A DNA stretch of 64,000 nt, taken from NCBI RefSeq assembly GCF_000691525.1, contig NZ_JMDW01000007.1, positions 1-64,000 of the forward strand, in the 5' to 3' direction. Source of the stretch: Mycolicibacterium neoaurum ATCC 25795 (GTDB lineage: Bacteria; Actinomycetota; Actinomycetes; Mycobacteriales; Mycobacteriaceae). This document shows, in pieces, positions 17,321 to 26,214 of this stretch (position 1 is the first letter of the stretch; each line of letters starts with the position of its first letter). The position numbers were made by a program, and so were the translations under genes. A model generated the notes under the pieces. The model saw only the letters and a program-made list of their open reading frames with translations, had not been told where the DNA came from and made no database searches.

Positions 17321-18838
17321 ATGGCCGAGCAGCGGCTGCTGGTCGAAGGGGACACGTGCTGGCGCACGGTCGAGGCAGAGCGCTTCGCGCCGATCATCGA
17401 CGGCGCGGATTATCTGGCCCACGTGAAATCGGCGATGCTGGGTGCGGAGAACCGTATCCTGCTGGTCGGGTGGGATTTCGATGCCCGGACCACATTTGAA
17501 CCTGGCCGTGGCACGCTGCCCGGCCCCAACCAGCTCGGACCGTTCCTGTTCTGGCTGCTGTGGCGTCGCCCGCATCTCAAGGTGTACGTGCTCAAGACCA
17601 ACCTGCGGCTGCTGTCGGTGTTCGAGCGCTACTGGTACAGCATCGTCCCGGTCGAGTGGCTCAACCGGATCACCTCCGAGCGGATGCACCTCGCCGTGGA
17701 CGGCGCGCATCCCACGGGCGCGGTGCACCACCAGAAGGTCGTCGTCATCGACGACGCGGTGGCTTTCTGCGGGGGCATCGATCTGACGTTGGGCCGGTGG
17801 GACACCCGCGATCACACCGCGGACAACCCAGGACGCCGCGGCGGCGGTGAATCGTACGGTCCGCGGCACGAGGTCGCCGCCGTCGTCGACGGACCCGCTG
17901 CCCAGGCCCTCGGCGAACTTGCCCGCGACCGTTGGCGGCAGGCCACCGGCGAGGAACTGCCACCCCTGGGACCCGGCGCGAGTGTCTGGCCCCAGCACTG
18001 CGAACCGGCGTTGCGCCACGTCGAGGTGGGCATCGCCCGCACCCTGCCTTCGTTGCCCGAGCGCGAGGAAGTCCGCGAGGTGGAGGCGCTGAACCTGGCC
18101 GCGATCGCGGCGGCACGCGACATCATCTACCTGGAGAACCAGTACCTGGCCTCCCGCGGCATCTGCGAGGCCCTCGCCGACCGTCTGCGTGAGCGCAACG
18201 GCCCCGAGGTGATCGTCGTGCTGCCGCGCACCTCGGAGAGTCCGCTGGAACGCGAATCGATGGACAGCGCGCGTGAACGGATGCTCCGATTGTTGTGGGA
18301 GGCCGACGAACACGACCGGCTCGGGGTCTACTGGCCTGCCGTGCCCGGTGGGCAGTCGCTCTACGTGCACTCCAAGGTCGTGGTCATCGATGACCGGTTC
18401 CTGCGTATCGGATCGTCCAACCTGAACAACAGATCGCTGGGCTTCGACAGCGAATGCGATCTGGCGCTGGAGGATTCGCCGGATCGCGAGGACATCCGCA
18501 CGCATATCGCCGATATGCGCGACGGTCTGCTCGCCGAGCATCTGCGGCTGCCGCTCGACAGCGTCCGCGCCGAGATCCGGGCCAGAGGGTCGATCCTGAA
18601 GGCCGTCGACACCCTGCGCGGGCGCTCGCTGCGCAAGTTCACCCCGCACATGGTCTCCGCCGACGCGGGCCCGTTCGCCGAGAACGACCTGATGGATCCC
18701 GTCCGGGTGCCCACCTCGCTGGCCGTCAGCGTCGCCTCGGTGGCCATCGCCCTGGTCACCTGGCCGTTGGTCAAGGGCGCCCCGGGAGCGTGGTCGGTGG
18801 TGCGCGCCGTCGGCAAGCGGGTCGGTCTGCCGATCTGA
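17321..18838 (+). CDS. phospholipase D-like protein with two HKD motifs
   Basis: A 505-residue PLD-superfamily protein with both HxKxxxxD motifs, HQKVVVID about one quarter along and HSKVVVID about two thirds along, the arrangement needed for one composite active site. The second is followed by GSSNLNNRSLGFDSE. A hydrophobic segment near the C-terminus suggests membrane association. It could be a phospholipase D, a cardiolipin synthase-like transferase or another phosphodiesterase. I start at ATG 17321 because GGAGGAG ends 6 bases upstream; GTG 17300 would start before it. It ends 2 bases from the convergent adhE1-like gene. Confidence 0.9.
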   Translation: MAEQRLLVEGDTCWRTVEAERFAPIIDGADYLAHVKSAMLGAENRILLVGWDFDARTTFEPGRGTLPGPNQLGPFLFWLLWRRPHLKVYVLKTNLRLLSVFERYWYSIVPVEWLNRITSERMHLAVDGAHPTGAVHHQKVVVIDDAVAFCGGIDLTLGRWDTRDHTADNPGRRGGGESYGPRHEVAAVVDGPAAQALGELARDRWRQATGEELPPLGPGASVWPQHCEPALRHVEVGIARTLPSLPEREEVREVEALNLAAIAAARDIIYLENQYLASRGICEALADRLRERNGPEVIVVLPRTSESPLERESMDSARERMLRLLWEADEHDRLGVYWPAVPGGQSLYVHSKVVVIDDRFLRIGSSNLNNRSLGFDSECDLALEDSPDREDIRTHIADMRDGLLAEHLRLPLDSVRAEIRARGSILKAVDTLRGRSLRKFTPHMVSADAGPFAENDLMDPVRVPTSLAVSVASVAIALVTWPLVKGAPGAWSVVRAVGKRVGLPI

Positions 18839-18840
18839 GG

Positions 18841-19935
18841 CTAGAACTCGATGATCTGCCGCACCGCAAGGCCATCGGCGAGGGCGTCCATGCCCGCGTT
18901 GATCTCATCGAGGGTCAGCGTCGCCGACACCAGCTTCTCCACCGGAAGCCTTCCGGCCCGCCACAATTCGACGAAACGCGGGATATCGCGGGCCGGCACC
19001 GCCGAACCCAGATAGCTGCCGATCAACGTCCGCCCCTCGGCCACCAAGCTCAACGGCGACAACGAGATCCGGGCGTCCGGCGCCGGTAGCCCGACGGTGA
19101 TGGTCCGCCCGCCGGGGGCGGTCAGCCCGATGGCGGTCTCCAGCGCGGCCGCATGGCCGACGGCCTCGATGACGACCTCGGCGGTGAAGTCGGCCTCGTC
19201 GGGGGTGGACACCGCATGGGCGCCCAGCTCGCGGGCCAGCGCCAGCTTGTCCGGCAGCCGGTCCACCGCGACGACCCGGACATCATCATGCGCCAGCGCG
19301 GTGAGCATGGCCGCCATCCCGACACCGCCCATGCCGACGATCGCCACGGTCTGGCCGGGTTTCGGATCCCCGGCGTTGAGGACCGCCCCGCCGCCGGTGA
19401 GCACCGCGCAACCCAGCAGCGATGCGACGACCGCGGGCACATCATCGTCCACCGGGACGACCGACCGCCGGTCCACCACCGCGTGGGTCGCGAACCCGGA
19501 CACCCCGAGATGGTGCAGCACCTGCTCGGCATCGGAGGTCGCCAGCCGGACGGCGCCGCTGAGCAACGTTCCCGCGCCATTGGCCGCACTGCCGGGGATA
19601 CACGGGGCCAGACCGTCGGTCGCGCACGACCGGCACTGCCCACAGCGCGGAAGAAATGTCATCACCACGCGTTGGCCCGGCGCCAGATCCGAGGAACCCC
19701 CGACCTTCTCGACGATGCCCGCGGCCTCGTGGCCGAGCAGCATGGGGATCGGACGGACCCGGTTACCGTCGACCACGGAGAGATCCGAGTGGCACAGGCC
19801 GGCGGCCTCGATGCGCACCAGCAGCTCACCGTCGCCGGGATCGGCGAGTTCGAGCTCGGTCACCGTGATCGGTCGGGAGGTGGAATACGGACGGGCCGCG
19901 CCGATGGACTCCAGGACTGCGCCGCGAATGTGCAT
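18841..19935 (-). CDS. adhE1: zinc-type alcohol dehydrogenase, AdhE1-like
   Basis: A 364-residue class III-like medium-chain dehydrogenase: catalytic zinc ligands in GLCHSD and GHEAAG, structural zinc cysteines in PRCGQCRSCATDGLAPC, and the Rossmann motif VGMGGVGMAAM. I start at ATG 19935 (MHIRGAVLES); the longer frame runs into the divergent thioesterase gene. Position next to a hotdog thioesterase and near mce1R matches Rv0162c (adhE1) of M. tuberculosis as I recall it. Substrate unknown. Confidence 0.85.
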   Translation of the reverse strand: MHIRGAVLESIGAARPYSTSRPITVTELELADPGDGELLVRIEAAGLCHSDLSVVDGNRVRPIPMLLGHEAAGIVEKVGGSSDLAPGQRVVMTFLPRCGQCRSCATDGLAPCIPGSAANGAGTLLSGAVRLATSDAEQVLHHLGVSGFATHAVVDRRSVVPVDDDVPAVVASLLGCAVLTGGGAVLNAGDPKPGQTVAIVGMGGVGMAAMLTALAHDDVRVVAVDRLPDKLALARELGAHAVSTPDEADFTAEVVIEAVGHAAALETAIGLTAPGGRTITVGLPAPDARISLSPLSLVAEGRTLIGSYLGSAVPARDIPRFVELWRAGRLPVEKLVSATLTLDEINAGMDALADGLAVRQIIEF

Positions 19936-19960
19936 GGTGCCAGCCTGACATGCTTGCCGC

Positions 19961-20422
19961 ATGGAGTACACGACCGCGGACTTCGGGGTGCACTGGCCGG
20001 TGCAGACACGATGGGCCGACAACGACATGTTCGGACATCTCAACAACGCCGTCTATTACCAACTCTTCGACACCGCCATCAACGCCTGGATCGGGCGTCG
20101 CGCCGGAGTCGATGCGATGGCGGCGCCGTGGCTTGCGGTGGTCGCCGAATCAGGTTGCCGCTACTACTCCGAACTGCAGTTCCCCGCTGACCTGGTGGTC
20201 GGTCTCGCGGTGACGCGGTTGGGCAACAGCAGCGTCACCTACCGCACCGGACTGTGGGCCGGAGGGGATACGCGGCCCGCCGCCGGACTTGATACGCGGC
20301 CCGCCGCGGTCGGCTCCTGGGTGCACGTCTACGTCGACCGCCGGACCCGCCGCCCGGTACCCATCCCGGATGCCGTGCGCGCCCTGCTGCAAACCGCAGT
20401 CCACGACGCGACGCCCGACTGA
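19961..20422 (+). CDS. hotdog-fold acyl-CoA thioesterase (Rv0163-like)
   Basis: A 153-residue 4-hydroxybenzoyl-CoA-thioesterase-type protein, with TRWADNDMFGHLNNAVYYQ containing the active-site region near residue 17 and a terminal strand GSWVHVYVDRRTRRPVPIP. It would hydrolyse an acyl-CoA. It is divergent from the adhE1-like gene with 25 bases between start codons. A loop carries an in-frame tandem duplication (DTRPAAGLDTRPAA), described separately. Confidence 0.88.
   Translation: MEYTTADFGVHWPVQTRWADNDMFGHLNNAVYYQLFDTAINAWIGRRAGVDAMAAPWLAVVAESGCRYYSELQFPADLVVGLAVTRLGNSSVTYRTGLWAGGDTRPAAGLDTRPAAVGSWVHVYVDRRTRRPVPIPDAVRALLQTAVHDATPD
20267..20307 (+). repeat. 24-base in-frame duplication in the thioesterase gene
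   Basis: GATACGCGGCCCGCCGC occurs at 20267-20283 and again at 20291-20307, a period of 24 bases or 8 codons. It duplicates DTRPAA in a surface loop before the final beta strands, so it lengthens a loop without breaking the frame. Confidence 0.85.
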
Positions 20423-20484
20423 CGGGCCCGTTTCCGTCGCGCCAGACGGGGTAGCCGCCGTGAACCAGCCACGGAGGAGGCGCC

Positions 20485-21633
20485 ATGCGCGCAATGGTCT
20501 ACCGCGGGCCCTACAAGGTTCGGGTCGAAGACAAGGACATGCCGACGATCGAACATCCCAACGATGCGATCGTCCGGGTCACGATGGCGGCGATCTGCGG
20601 TTCGGATCTGCACCTGTACCACGGGATGATGCCTGACACCCGGGTCGGCACGACGTTCGGACACGAGTTCATCGGCGTCGTCGAACAGGTGGGCCCATCG
20701 GTGCGCAACCTGAAACGCGGTGACCGGGTGATGGTGCCGTTCAACGTCTACTGCGGATCATGTTACTTCTGTGCCCGTGGCCTGTACTCCAACTGCCACA
20801 ACGTCAATCCGAATGCCACCGCCGTCGGCGGCATCTACGGCTACTCCCACACCTGCGGCGGTTACGACGGAGGGCAGGCCGAGTTCGTCAGGGTGCCGTT
20901 CGCCGATGTGGGGCCCGCGATCATCCCGGACTGGATGGATGACGAGGACGCGCTGCTGTGCACCGATGCGCTGGCCACCGGCTATTTCGGTGCGCAACTG
21001 GCCGATATCGCCGAAGGGGATGTGGTCGCGGTGTTCGGAGCAGGGCCGATCGGACTGTACGCGGCCAAATCCGCCTGGCTGATGGGCGCGGGTCGCGTCA
21101 TCGTGGTCGACCATCTGGAGAACCGATTGGCCAAGGCGCGCATATTCGCCCACGCCGAAACCCGCAACTTCGCCGAATACGACGACATCGTGGTCGAGAT
21201 GAAGAAGGCCACCGGCTGGCTGGGTGCCGACGCGGTGATCGACTGTGTGGGTGCCGAGGCCGACGGCAACTTCACCCAGCACGTCACCGCAACCAAATTC
21301 AAGCTGCAGGGCGGGTCCCCGGTGGCGCTGAACTGGGCCATCGACTCGGTCCGCAAGGGCGGAACGGTATCGGTGATGGGTGCCTACGGGCCGATGTTCA
21401 GTGCCGTGAAGTTCGGTGACGCGATGAACAAGGGCCTGACGTTGCGGATGAACCAATGCCCGGTGAAACGCCAGTGGCCGCGACTGTTCTCACATATCCA
21501 GAACGGCTATCTCAAACCCAATGACATTGTCACTCATCGTATTCCGCTGGAGCATATCGCCGAGGGCTACCACATCTTCTCATCCAAGCTCGACAACTGC
21601 ATCAAGCCGGTCGTTCTTCCGAACGCCGGCTGA
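20485..21633 (+). CDS. zinc-dependent alcohol dehydrogenase, formaldehyde/threonine dehydrogenase type
   Basis: A 382-residue medium-chain dehydrogenase with AICGSDLHLYHG, GHEFIG, four structural-zinc cysteines in CGSCYFCARGLYSNC, and the Rossmann motif VFGAGPIGLYAAKSA. The long insert before the C-terminus and terminal NCIKPVVLP are typical of the glutathione-independent FdhA-like branch. GGAGGAG precedes the ATG. It forms a run with the next two genes and is absent from my memory of this position in M. tuberculosis. Confidence 0.9.
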   Translation: MRAMVYRGPYKVRVEDKDMPTIEHPNDAIVRVTMAAICGSDLHLYHGMMPDTRVGTTFGHEFIGVVEQVGPSVRNLKRGDRVMVPFNVYCGSCYFCARGLYSNCHNVNPNATAVGGIYGYSHTCGGYDGGQAEFVRVPFADVGPAIIPDWMDDEDALLCTDALATGYFGAQLADIAEGDVVAVFGAGPIGLYAAKSAWLMGAGRVIVVDHLENRLAKARIFAHAETRNFAEYDDIVVEMKKATGWLGADAVIDCVGAEADGNFTQHVTATKFKLQGGSPVALNWAIDSVRKGGTVSVMGAYGPMFSAVKFGDAMNKGLTLRMNQCPVKRQWPRLFSHIQNGYLKPNDIVTHRIPLEHIAEGYHIFSSKLDNCIKPVVLPNAG

Positions 21634-21645
21634 CAGGAGCGCACC

Positions 21646-22215
21646 ATGGTGTACACACCCGACCACCCGTCCGTCCCGGACAGCGCCGACCTGCGCGCCC
21701 GCATCCCCGGCTGGGGTGCGGATCTCGATCCCGCCGATCGCCCCGCCGTGCCCCGGATGCGGTTCGACCCCGCTGTCACCGGTGCGCACTGGACGCTCCC
21801 CGAACAGCAACCCGAACGCCGGCCACGTGAACGCTCGATCGAACATGCCAGGCTCACACCGGTTTTCGGGACATCGGCACCGTTGCACGGACTTTCGGGC
21901 ATGGTGCGTCGGTTCGCCTATCGCCGTTACAGCGAGGGACGTGCCGCGCACTGGCTGCTGTTGATCGGCGCCGACCGCATCGACACCGCGGAAAGTCGCC
22001 TGGGCGCATTGGTGCGGCTGCGCCCGGACAATCCGATCACCGAGACGGGCATCACCACAGAGTTCACCCATCACGGGTGGCGGTCCCGGGTCGGCACCAC
22101 CCGGGTGGACACCTCGCACACCTGGATCGACCCGCTGCTGAACACCGCACCGTGGCTGCTGGCCGGTGTGCTCGTCGCGCGGGCCGCCCGCCGAAGGGCC
22201 GCCCGATGGACCTGA
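21646..22215 (+). CDS. uncharacterised protein with C-terminal hydrophobic helix
   Basis: A 189-residue protein I do not recognise. It has a Pro/Arg-rich N-terminal half, a central region with Arg/Tyr-rich RRFAYRRYSEGRAAHWLLL, and one hydrophobic segment near the C-terminus (WLLAGVLVARAARRRAARW). ACAGGAGCGCACC precedes the ATG, and it starts 13 bases after the dehydrogenase stop and overlaps the metallo-hydrolase start by 10 bases, so it belongs to a three-gene operon. It may be a membrane-anchored accessory to the dehydrogenase. Confidence 0.8.
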   Translation: MVYTPDHPSVPDSADLRARIPGWGADLDPADRPAVPRMRFDPAVTGAHWTLPEQQPERRPRERSIEHARLTPVFGTSAPLHGLSGMVRRFAYRRYSEGRAAHWLLLIGADRIDTAESRLGALVRLRPDNPITETGITTEFTHHGWRSRVGTTRVDTSHTWIDPLLNTAPWLLAGVLVARAARRRAARWT

Positions 22216-23012
22216 CGGTCACCTTCATCGGCAATGCCACCACGCTGATCTCGGCCGGTGGCATCACCGTGCTGACCGATCCGAATTTCCTGCACCAGGG
22301 CCAGCACGCCTACCTGGGCTACGGCCTGGTCTCGCGGCGACTGCATGCGCCCGCCCTGAGCATCGACGAGCTACCGCCGCTGGATGCGATAGTCCTCTCA
22401 CACATGCACGGTGACCACTGGGACCGGGTCGCGCAGCGCGGTCTCGACCACTCGCTACGGGTCGTCACCACCCCACATGCGGCAAAACGGTTGGTGCGCC
22501 GCGGTTTCAACGGTGCGCGCGGGCTGACCACCTGGGAGCACCGCGATATCGTCAAGGGGTCGTCCACGCTGCGGGTCACCGCCCTGCCCGGCAGGCACGC
22601 ACCGACCTGGACGCAGCGGCTGCTGCCCCCGGTGATGGGCTCCATGCTGGAGTTCGGCACCACCGAGCATCCCGCGCAACGGCGGCTCTACATCTCGGGG
22701 GACACCCTCTACATCGAGGACCTCAGGGACATCGCCACCCGCTTCGAGACGATCGAGGCGGGCGTCCTGCATCTGGGCGGTACCCGGTTGCCTGCCGGCC
22801 CGCGGTTGCCGTTCGGGCTGACCGTCACGATGGACGGCCGTCAGGGCGCCGATGCGGTCGAGGCGGTCGGGCTGCCCAAGGTGATCCCCGTGCACTTCGA
22901 CGACTACGGGGTCTTCGCGTCCCCGCTGAGGGACTTCCGCGCCGAGATGGAGCGCCGCCGCATGGACGACCGCATCGTCGAGCTCGCCAGGGGAGAGACG
23001 GTCCAGATCTGA
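22206..23012 (+). CDS. metallo-beta-lactamase-fold hydrolase
   Basis: A 268-residue MBL-fold protein with the metal motif SHMHGDHW near residue 66, a second ligand region ISGDTLY, and a late His in VIPVHFDDYG. The short UlaG-like form (FIGNATTLISAGGITVLTDP at the start) suggests hydrolysis of a phosphodiester or lactone. I start at ATG 22206, which overlaps the previous stop; the longer frame lies inside the upstream gene. The substrate is unknown. Confidence 0.88.
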   Translation: MDLTVTFIGNATTLISAGGITVLTDPNFLHQGQHAYLGYGLVSRRLHAPALSIDELPPLDAIVLSHMHGDHWDRVAQRGLDHSLRVVTTPHAAKRLVRRGFNGARGLTTWEHRDIVKGSSTLRVTALPGRHAPTWTQRLLPPVMGSMLEFGTTEHPAQRRLYISGDTLYIEDLRDIATRFETIEAGVLHLGGTRLPAGPRLPFGLTVTMDGRQGADAVEAVGLPKVIPVHFDDYGVFASPLRDFRAEMERRRMDDRIVELARGETVQI

Positions 23013-23044
23013 GGCGCCCCGCCGTGACTCGCTATGCTCGCCCG

Positions 23045-23482
23045 ATGCCGATCGTCAGCAAGACCGTCGAGGTTGCCGCACCCGCCGCCGCCATCATGGC
23101 GATCGTGGCCGACTTCGAGGCCTACCCGCAGTGGAACGAAGAGGTCACCGGAGCGTGGATCCTGGCCCGCTATGACGACGGGCGGCCCAGCCAGTTGCGA
23201 TTGGACACCAAGATCCAGGGCATGGAGGGCAGCTACATCCAGGCTGTCTACTACCCCGCTGACGGACAGATCCAGACCGTGATGCAGCAGGGCAATCTGT
23301 TCAGCAAGCAGGAGCAGCTGTTCGCCGTCGTCGACATGGGCCCGAGCAGCCTGTTGACCGTCGATATGGACGTCGAGGTCGATATGCCCGGCGTGCCGGC
23401 GATGATGATCAAAAAGGTCGTCAACGATGCGCTGGAGCACCTGGCGAACAATGTGAAGAAGCGCGCCGAGCAGCTGGCCTGA
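23045..23482 (+). CDS. SRPBCC/START-type protein, TB18.5 (Rv0164)-like
   Basis: A 145-residue polyketide-cyclase/START-fold protein, IVSKTVEVAAPAAAIMAIVA at the start and a long C-terminal helix, expected to form a hydrophobic pocket for a lipid-like ligand. I recall M. tuberculosis Rv0164 (TB18.5) as very similar and located in the same place, next to mce1R. ATG 23045 or GTG 23024 may be the start. It converges on mce1R with a 27-base gap. Confidence 0.85.
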   Translation: MPIVSKTVEVAAPAAAIMAIVADFEAYPQWNEEVTGAWILARYDDGRPSQLRLDTKIQGMEGSYIQAVYYPADGQIQTVMQQGNLFSKQEQLFAVVDMGPSSLLTVDMDVEVDMPGVPAMMIKKVVNDALEHLANNVKKRAEQLA

Positions 23483-23509
23483 CGCTCATTGCGGCTTTGA
23501 AGGCACGGG

Positions 23510-24190
23510 TCAGGTCCACAGCCCGAGGCTGTCGAGGAGGCTGGTCAGCCGCCGCGCGCCGTCGTCGAATTGGCTGCGGGTCAGTCGCACCACCTCGTCG
23601 ACCTCGCGGCGACGCATGGCCGCGGTCAATTGTCGGTGGTTGACCACCGCGTCCTGCCCCCACGTCGGGTCGGAGGCATAGATGTGCGGTGGCAGGTAAC
23701 GCGCGGCGTGCAGCAGGAACCAGGCAAGCTTCATCCGATTGGTCGTCCGGTTGAACGCGCGATGGAAGTGGAACTCCGCACGGGCGATCGGTTCGACATC
23801 TCCGCCGCGGACGGCCGCGGCCAGGTCCTCGGTGAGCCGCTCCAGCTCGTCGATATCGGCATCGGTGGCCCGCTGTGCGGCCGTCGCGGCCAACTCCGCG
23901 GCGATGGCGCCCTGCAGCCAGAAGATGTCGGCGATGTCATCGCGGGTGAACGGTGACACCATGTGCCCGCGGTGTGGTTCCAGCTGCACCATGCCCTCAC
24001 CGCGCAGGGTCCGCAGTGCCTCGCGCACCGGGGTGATGCTGACACCGAGTTGGGCGGCGGTCTCGTCGAGCCGCACGAAGGTTCCCGGCCGCAGCGTCCC
24101 CGACATGATCGCGACCCGCAGATAACCGGCCACCTCGTCGGAGAGCTGTTCGCGGCGGCGGGCGGGACCCAGTTTGGCGGGTGCGTTCAT
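23510..24190 (-). CDS. mce1R: FadR-like GntR regulator of the mce1 operon
   Basis: A 226-residue GntR/FadR-family regulator: winged helix with LDETAAQLGVSITPVREALR at about residues 42-61 and an all-helical FCD ligand domain with metal-type His/Asp positions. Its divergent position before fadD5-yrbE1A-mce1 matches Rv0165c (mce1R), which represses mce1 in M. tuberculosis. Ligands in that organism are reported to be fatty acyl-type. A short inverted repeat in the divergent promoter is the candidate operator. Confidence 0.92.
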   Translation of the reverse strand: MNAPAKLGPARRREQLSDEVAGYLRVAIMSGTLRPGTFVRLDETAAQLGVSITPVREALRTLRGEGMVQLEPHRGHMVSPFTRDDIADIFWLQGAIAAELAATAAQRATDADIDELERLTEDLAAAVRGGDVEPIARAEFHFHRAFNRTTNRMKLAWFLLHAARYLPPHIYASDPTWGQDAVVNHRQLTAAMRRREVDEVVRLTRSQFDDGARRLTSLLDSLGLWT

Positions 24191-24293
24191 GCGGGTGCGG
24201 TGGGTCCTCTGCGGCTGGTCGTGGGTTCCGGGTCATCGCGGTGGTGAAAAGCTTGTCCAGAAGCGGGTCGGCGTCATAGTGTGACCCCGACTA

Positions 24294-24316
24294 CATAATG
24301 TTTGATCAAATATCAA
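24294..24316 (+). promoter_or_regulatory. fadD5/mce1 promoter and candidate Mce1R operator
   Basis: A -10-like CATAAT at 24294-24299 is followed at once by TTGAT 24302-24306 and ATCAA 24312-24316, an inverted repeat around CAAAT in an unusually AT-rich patch for this genome. A repressor bound there would block the start point. This promoter also argues that fadD5 starts at GTG 24364, because ATG 24298 lies in the -10 itself. Confidence 0.5.
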
Positions 24317-24363
24317 CATTGCGCAAGCGTATTGCGCGGCCGCCGATCGAAAGAGCCTCTGCA

Positions 24364-25983
24364 GTGACAGTTCAGTCTGCAACTGAGTCCGCACCTCAGT
24401 CAGCGACGTCCAGTACCGAACAGCCCTATCTGGCCAGGCAGCAGAACTGGTCCAACCAGCTCTCCCGGCATGCGCTGATGCAGCCGGACAAGACCGCGCT
24501 GCGCTTCCTCGGCCAGACCACCACCTGGGCCGACCTCGACCGTCGCGTCGATGCGTTGGCCGCCGCACTGCACAGCCGCGGTATCACCGCGGGTGACCGC
24601 GTGCTCATCCTCATGCTCAACCGCCCGGAGTTCATCGAATCCTTCCTCGCGGCCAATCGGCTCGGAGCGATCGCGGTGCCGGTCAATTTCCGGATGACCC
24701 CGCCCGAGATCGCCTTCCTGGTCAGCGATTGCGCAGCGCGGGTGGTCGTCACCGAATCGGTGCTCGCGCCGGTGGCGATCGCGGTACGCGACCTGGACGC
24801 GACCCTGAGCACTGTCATCGTTGCCGGGGCGGGCAGCGAGGACGGTGTCCTCGGCTACGACGATCTGCTCGCCGAGCAGAACCCGACGCCCGAGCCGGTG
24901 GACGTCCCCAACGACTCGCCCGCGCTGATCATGTACACCTCCGGAACCACCGGGCGTCCAAAGGGTGCGGTGCTCACCCACACCAACATCAGCGGTCAGG
25001 CACTGACCCACCTGTTCACCAACGGTGCCGACCTCAACCACGATGTCGGTTTCATCGGTGTGCCGCTGTTCCACATCGCCGGTATCGGGAACATGATCCC
25101 GGGCCTGCTGCTGGGCAGGCCGACCGTGGTCTACCCGCTCGGCGCCTTCGATCCGGGTGCGCTGCTCGACGTGTTGGAGGCCGAAGAGGTCACCGGCATC
25201 TTCCTGGTCCCCGCGCAGTGGCAGGCGGTCTGCGCCGCCCAACGCGCGCAGCCGAGGAACCTCAAGCTGCGGGTGTTGTCCTGGGGCGCGGCGCCGGCCT
25301 CCGATACGTTGCTGACAGATATGGCGCAGACCTTCCCCGGAGCCAACATCCTGGCCGCCTTCGGTCAGACCGAGATGTCGCCGGTGACCTGTATGTTGTT
25401 GGGCGAGGACGCAATTCGCAAGCTCGGCTCGGTGGGCAAGGTCATCCCGACGGTGTCGGCGCGCATCGTCGACGAGGACATGAACGACGTCCCGGTCGGC
25501 GAGGTCGGTGAGATCGTCTACCGGGCGCCGACCCTGATGGCCGGTTACTGGAACAACCCGAAGGCCACCGCCGAAGCGTTTGCCGGCGGCTGGTTCCACT
25601 CGGGGGATCTTGTGCGCCAGGACGACGAGGGTTACATCTGGGTGGTCGACCGTAAGAAGGACATGATCATCTCCGGCGGGGAGAACATCTACTGCGCCGA
25701 GGTCGAGAATGTCTTGGCTGCTCATCCCGCCATTGCCGAGGTCGCGGTGATCGGCCGGCCGCACGAGAAGTGGGGCGAGGTTCCGGTCGCCGTGGTTGCT
25801 CTGGCGGCGCGGTCCGGCGAGCCGCCCGAGAGCGTTCTGACGCTTGCCGAACTCGACGATTTCCTCACCGAGCGGTTGGCTCGATACAAGCACCCGAAGG
25901 CCCTGGAGATCGTCGAGGCGTTGCCACGCAACCCGTCGGGCAAAGTGCTCAAAACCGAACTACGAACCATGTTCGGCAGCTGA
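24364..25983 (+). CDS. fadD5: fatty-acid-CoA ligase FadD5
   Basis: An adenylate-forming acyl-CoA synthetase of about 539 residues that activates fatty acids released by Mce1 transport. Core motifs: the AMP-binding P-loop MYTSGTTGRPKGAV, FGQTEMSPVT, the hinge region GWFHSGDLV and VDRKKDMIISGGENIY, and the catalytic Lys in NPSGKVLKTEL. I prefer GTG 24364 over ATG 24298 because a -10-like box overlaps the latter and the M. tuberculosis protein starts at the equivalent point as I recall it. First gene of the mce1 locus. Confidence 0.94.
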   Translation: MTVQSATESAPQSATSSTEQPYLARQQNWSNQLSRHALMQPDKTALRFLGQTTTWADLDRRVDALAAALHSRGITAGDRVLILMLNRPEFIESFLAANRLGAIAVPVNFRMTPPEIAFLVSDCAARVVVTESVLAPVAIAVRDLDATLSTVIVAGAGSEDGVLGYDDLLAEQNPTPEPVDVPNDSPALIMYTSGTTGRPKGAVLTHTNISGQALTHLFTNGADLNHDVGFIGVPLFHIAGIGNMIPGLLLGRPTVVYPLGAFDPGALLDVLEAEEVTGIFLVPAQWQAVCAAQRAQPRNLKLRVLSWGAAPASDTLLTDMAQTFPGANILAAFGQTEMSPVTCMLLGEDAIRKLGSVGKVIPTVSARIVDEDMNDVPVGEVGEIVYRAPTLMAGYWNNPKATAEAFAGGWFHSGDLVRQDDEGYIWVVDRKKDMIISGGENIYCAEVENVLAAHPAIAEVAVIGRPHEKWGEVPVAVVALAARSGEPPESVLTLAELDDFLTERLARYKHPKALEIVEALPRNPSGKVLKTELRTMFGS

Positions 25984-26145
25984 GCGAAGATTGACGCGGG
26001 CGAAAGGCGTGTCGAGCCAACGGGTTTACCACAGAACCCGGTGTCTCGCCGCGCAGATCGAATTTGCTAACAGTTGCGATATGAATAGAGCCGATGCGTC
26101 ACCTGCCTGGTCACCGATCGGGTACAGTCCTGTGGTCCGAGTTAC

Positions 26146-26161
26146 TACCGACCGGTAGGTA
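26146..26161. promoter_or_regulatory. TetR-type operator palindrome between fadD5 and yrbE1A
   Basis: TACCGACCGGTAGGTA is a 16-base palindrome of form TACCnACCGGTnGGTA with one symmetric mismatch, the layout of many TetR-family operators. A -10-like TACAGT lies at 26123-26128, so the palindrome sits close to a possible internal start point. It is about 1.8 kb from mce1R and unlike a GntR site. Confidence 0.55.
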
Positions 26162-26214
26162 GGGCGATGTCACAGGTCATGGAGACGGGGCTCCGCGAGA
26201 GTAGAGGAGGGGGC

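Noticed and set aside
16253..18649. 798-codon minus-strand frame
   Set aside because: Spans two well-supported plus-strand genes (TctC and PLD-like) and has no recognisable domain.
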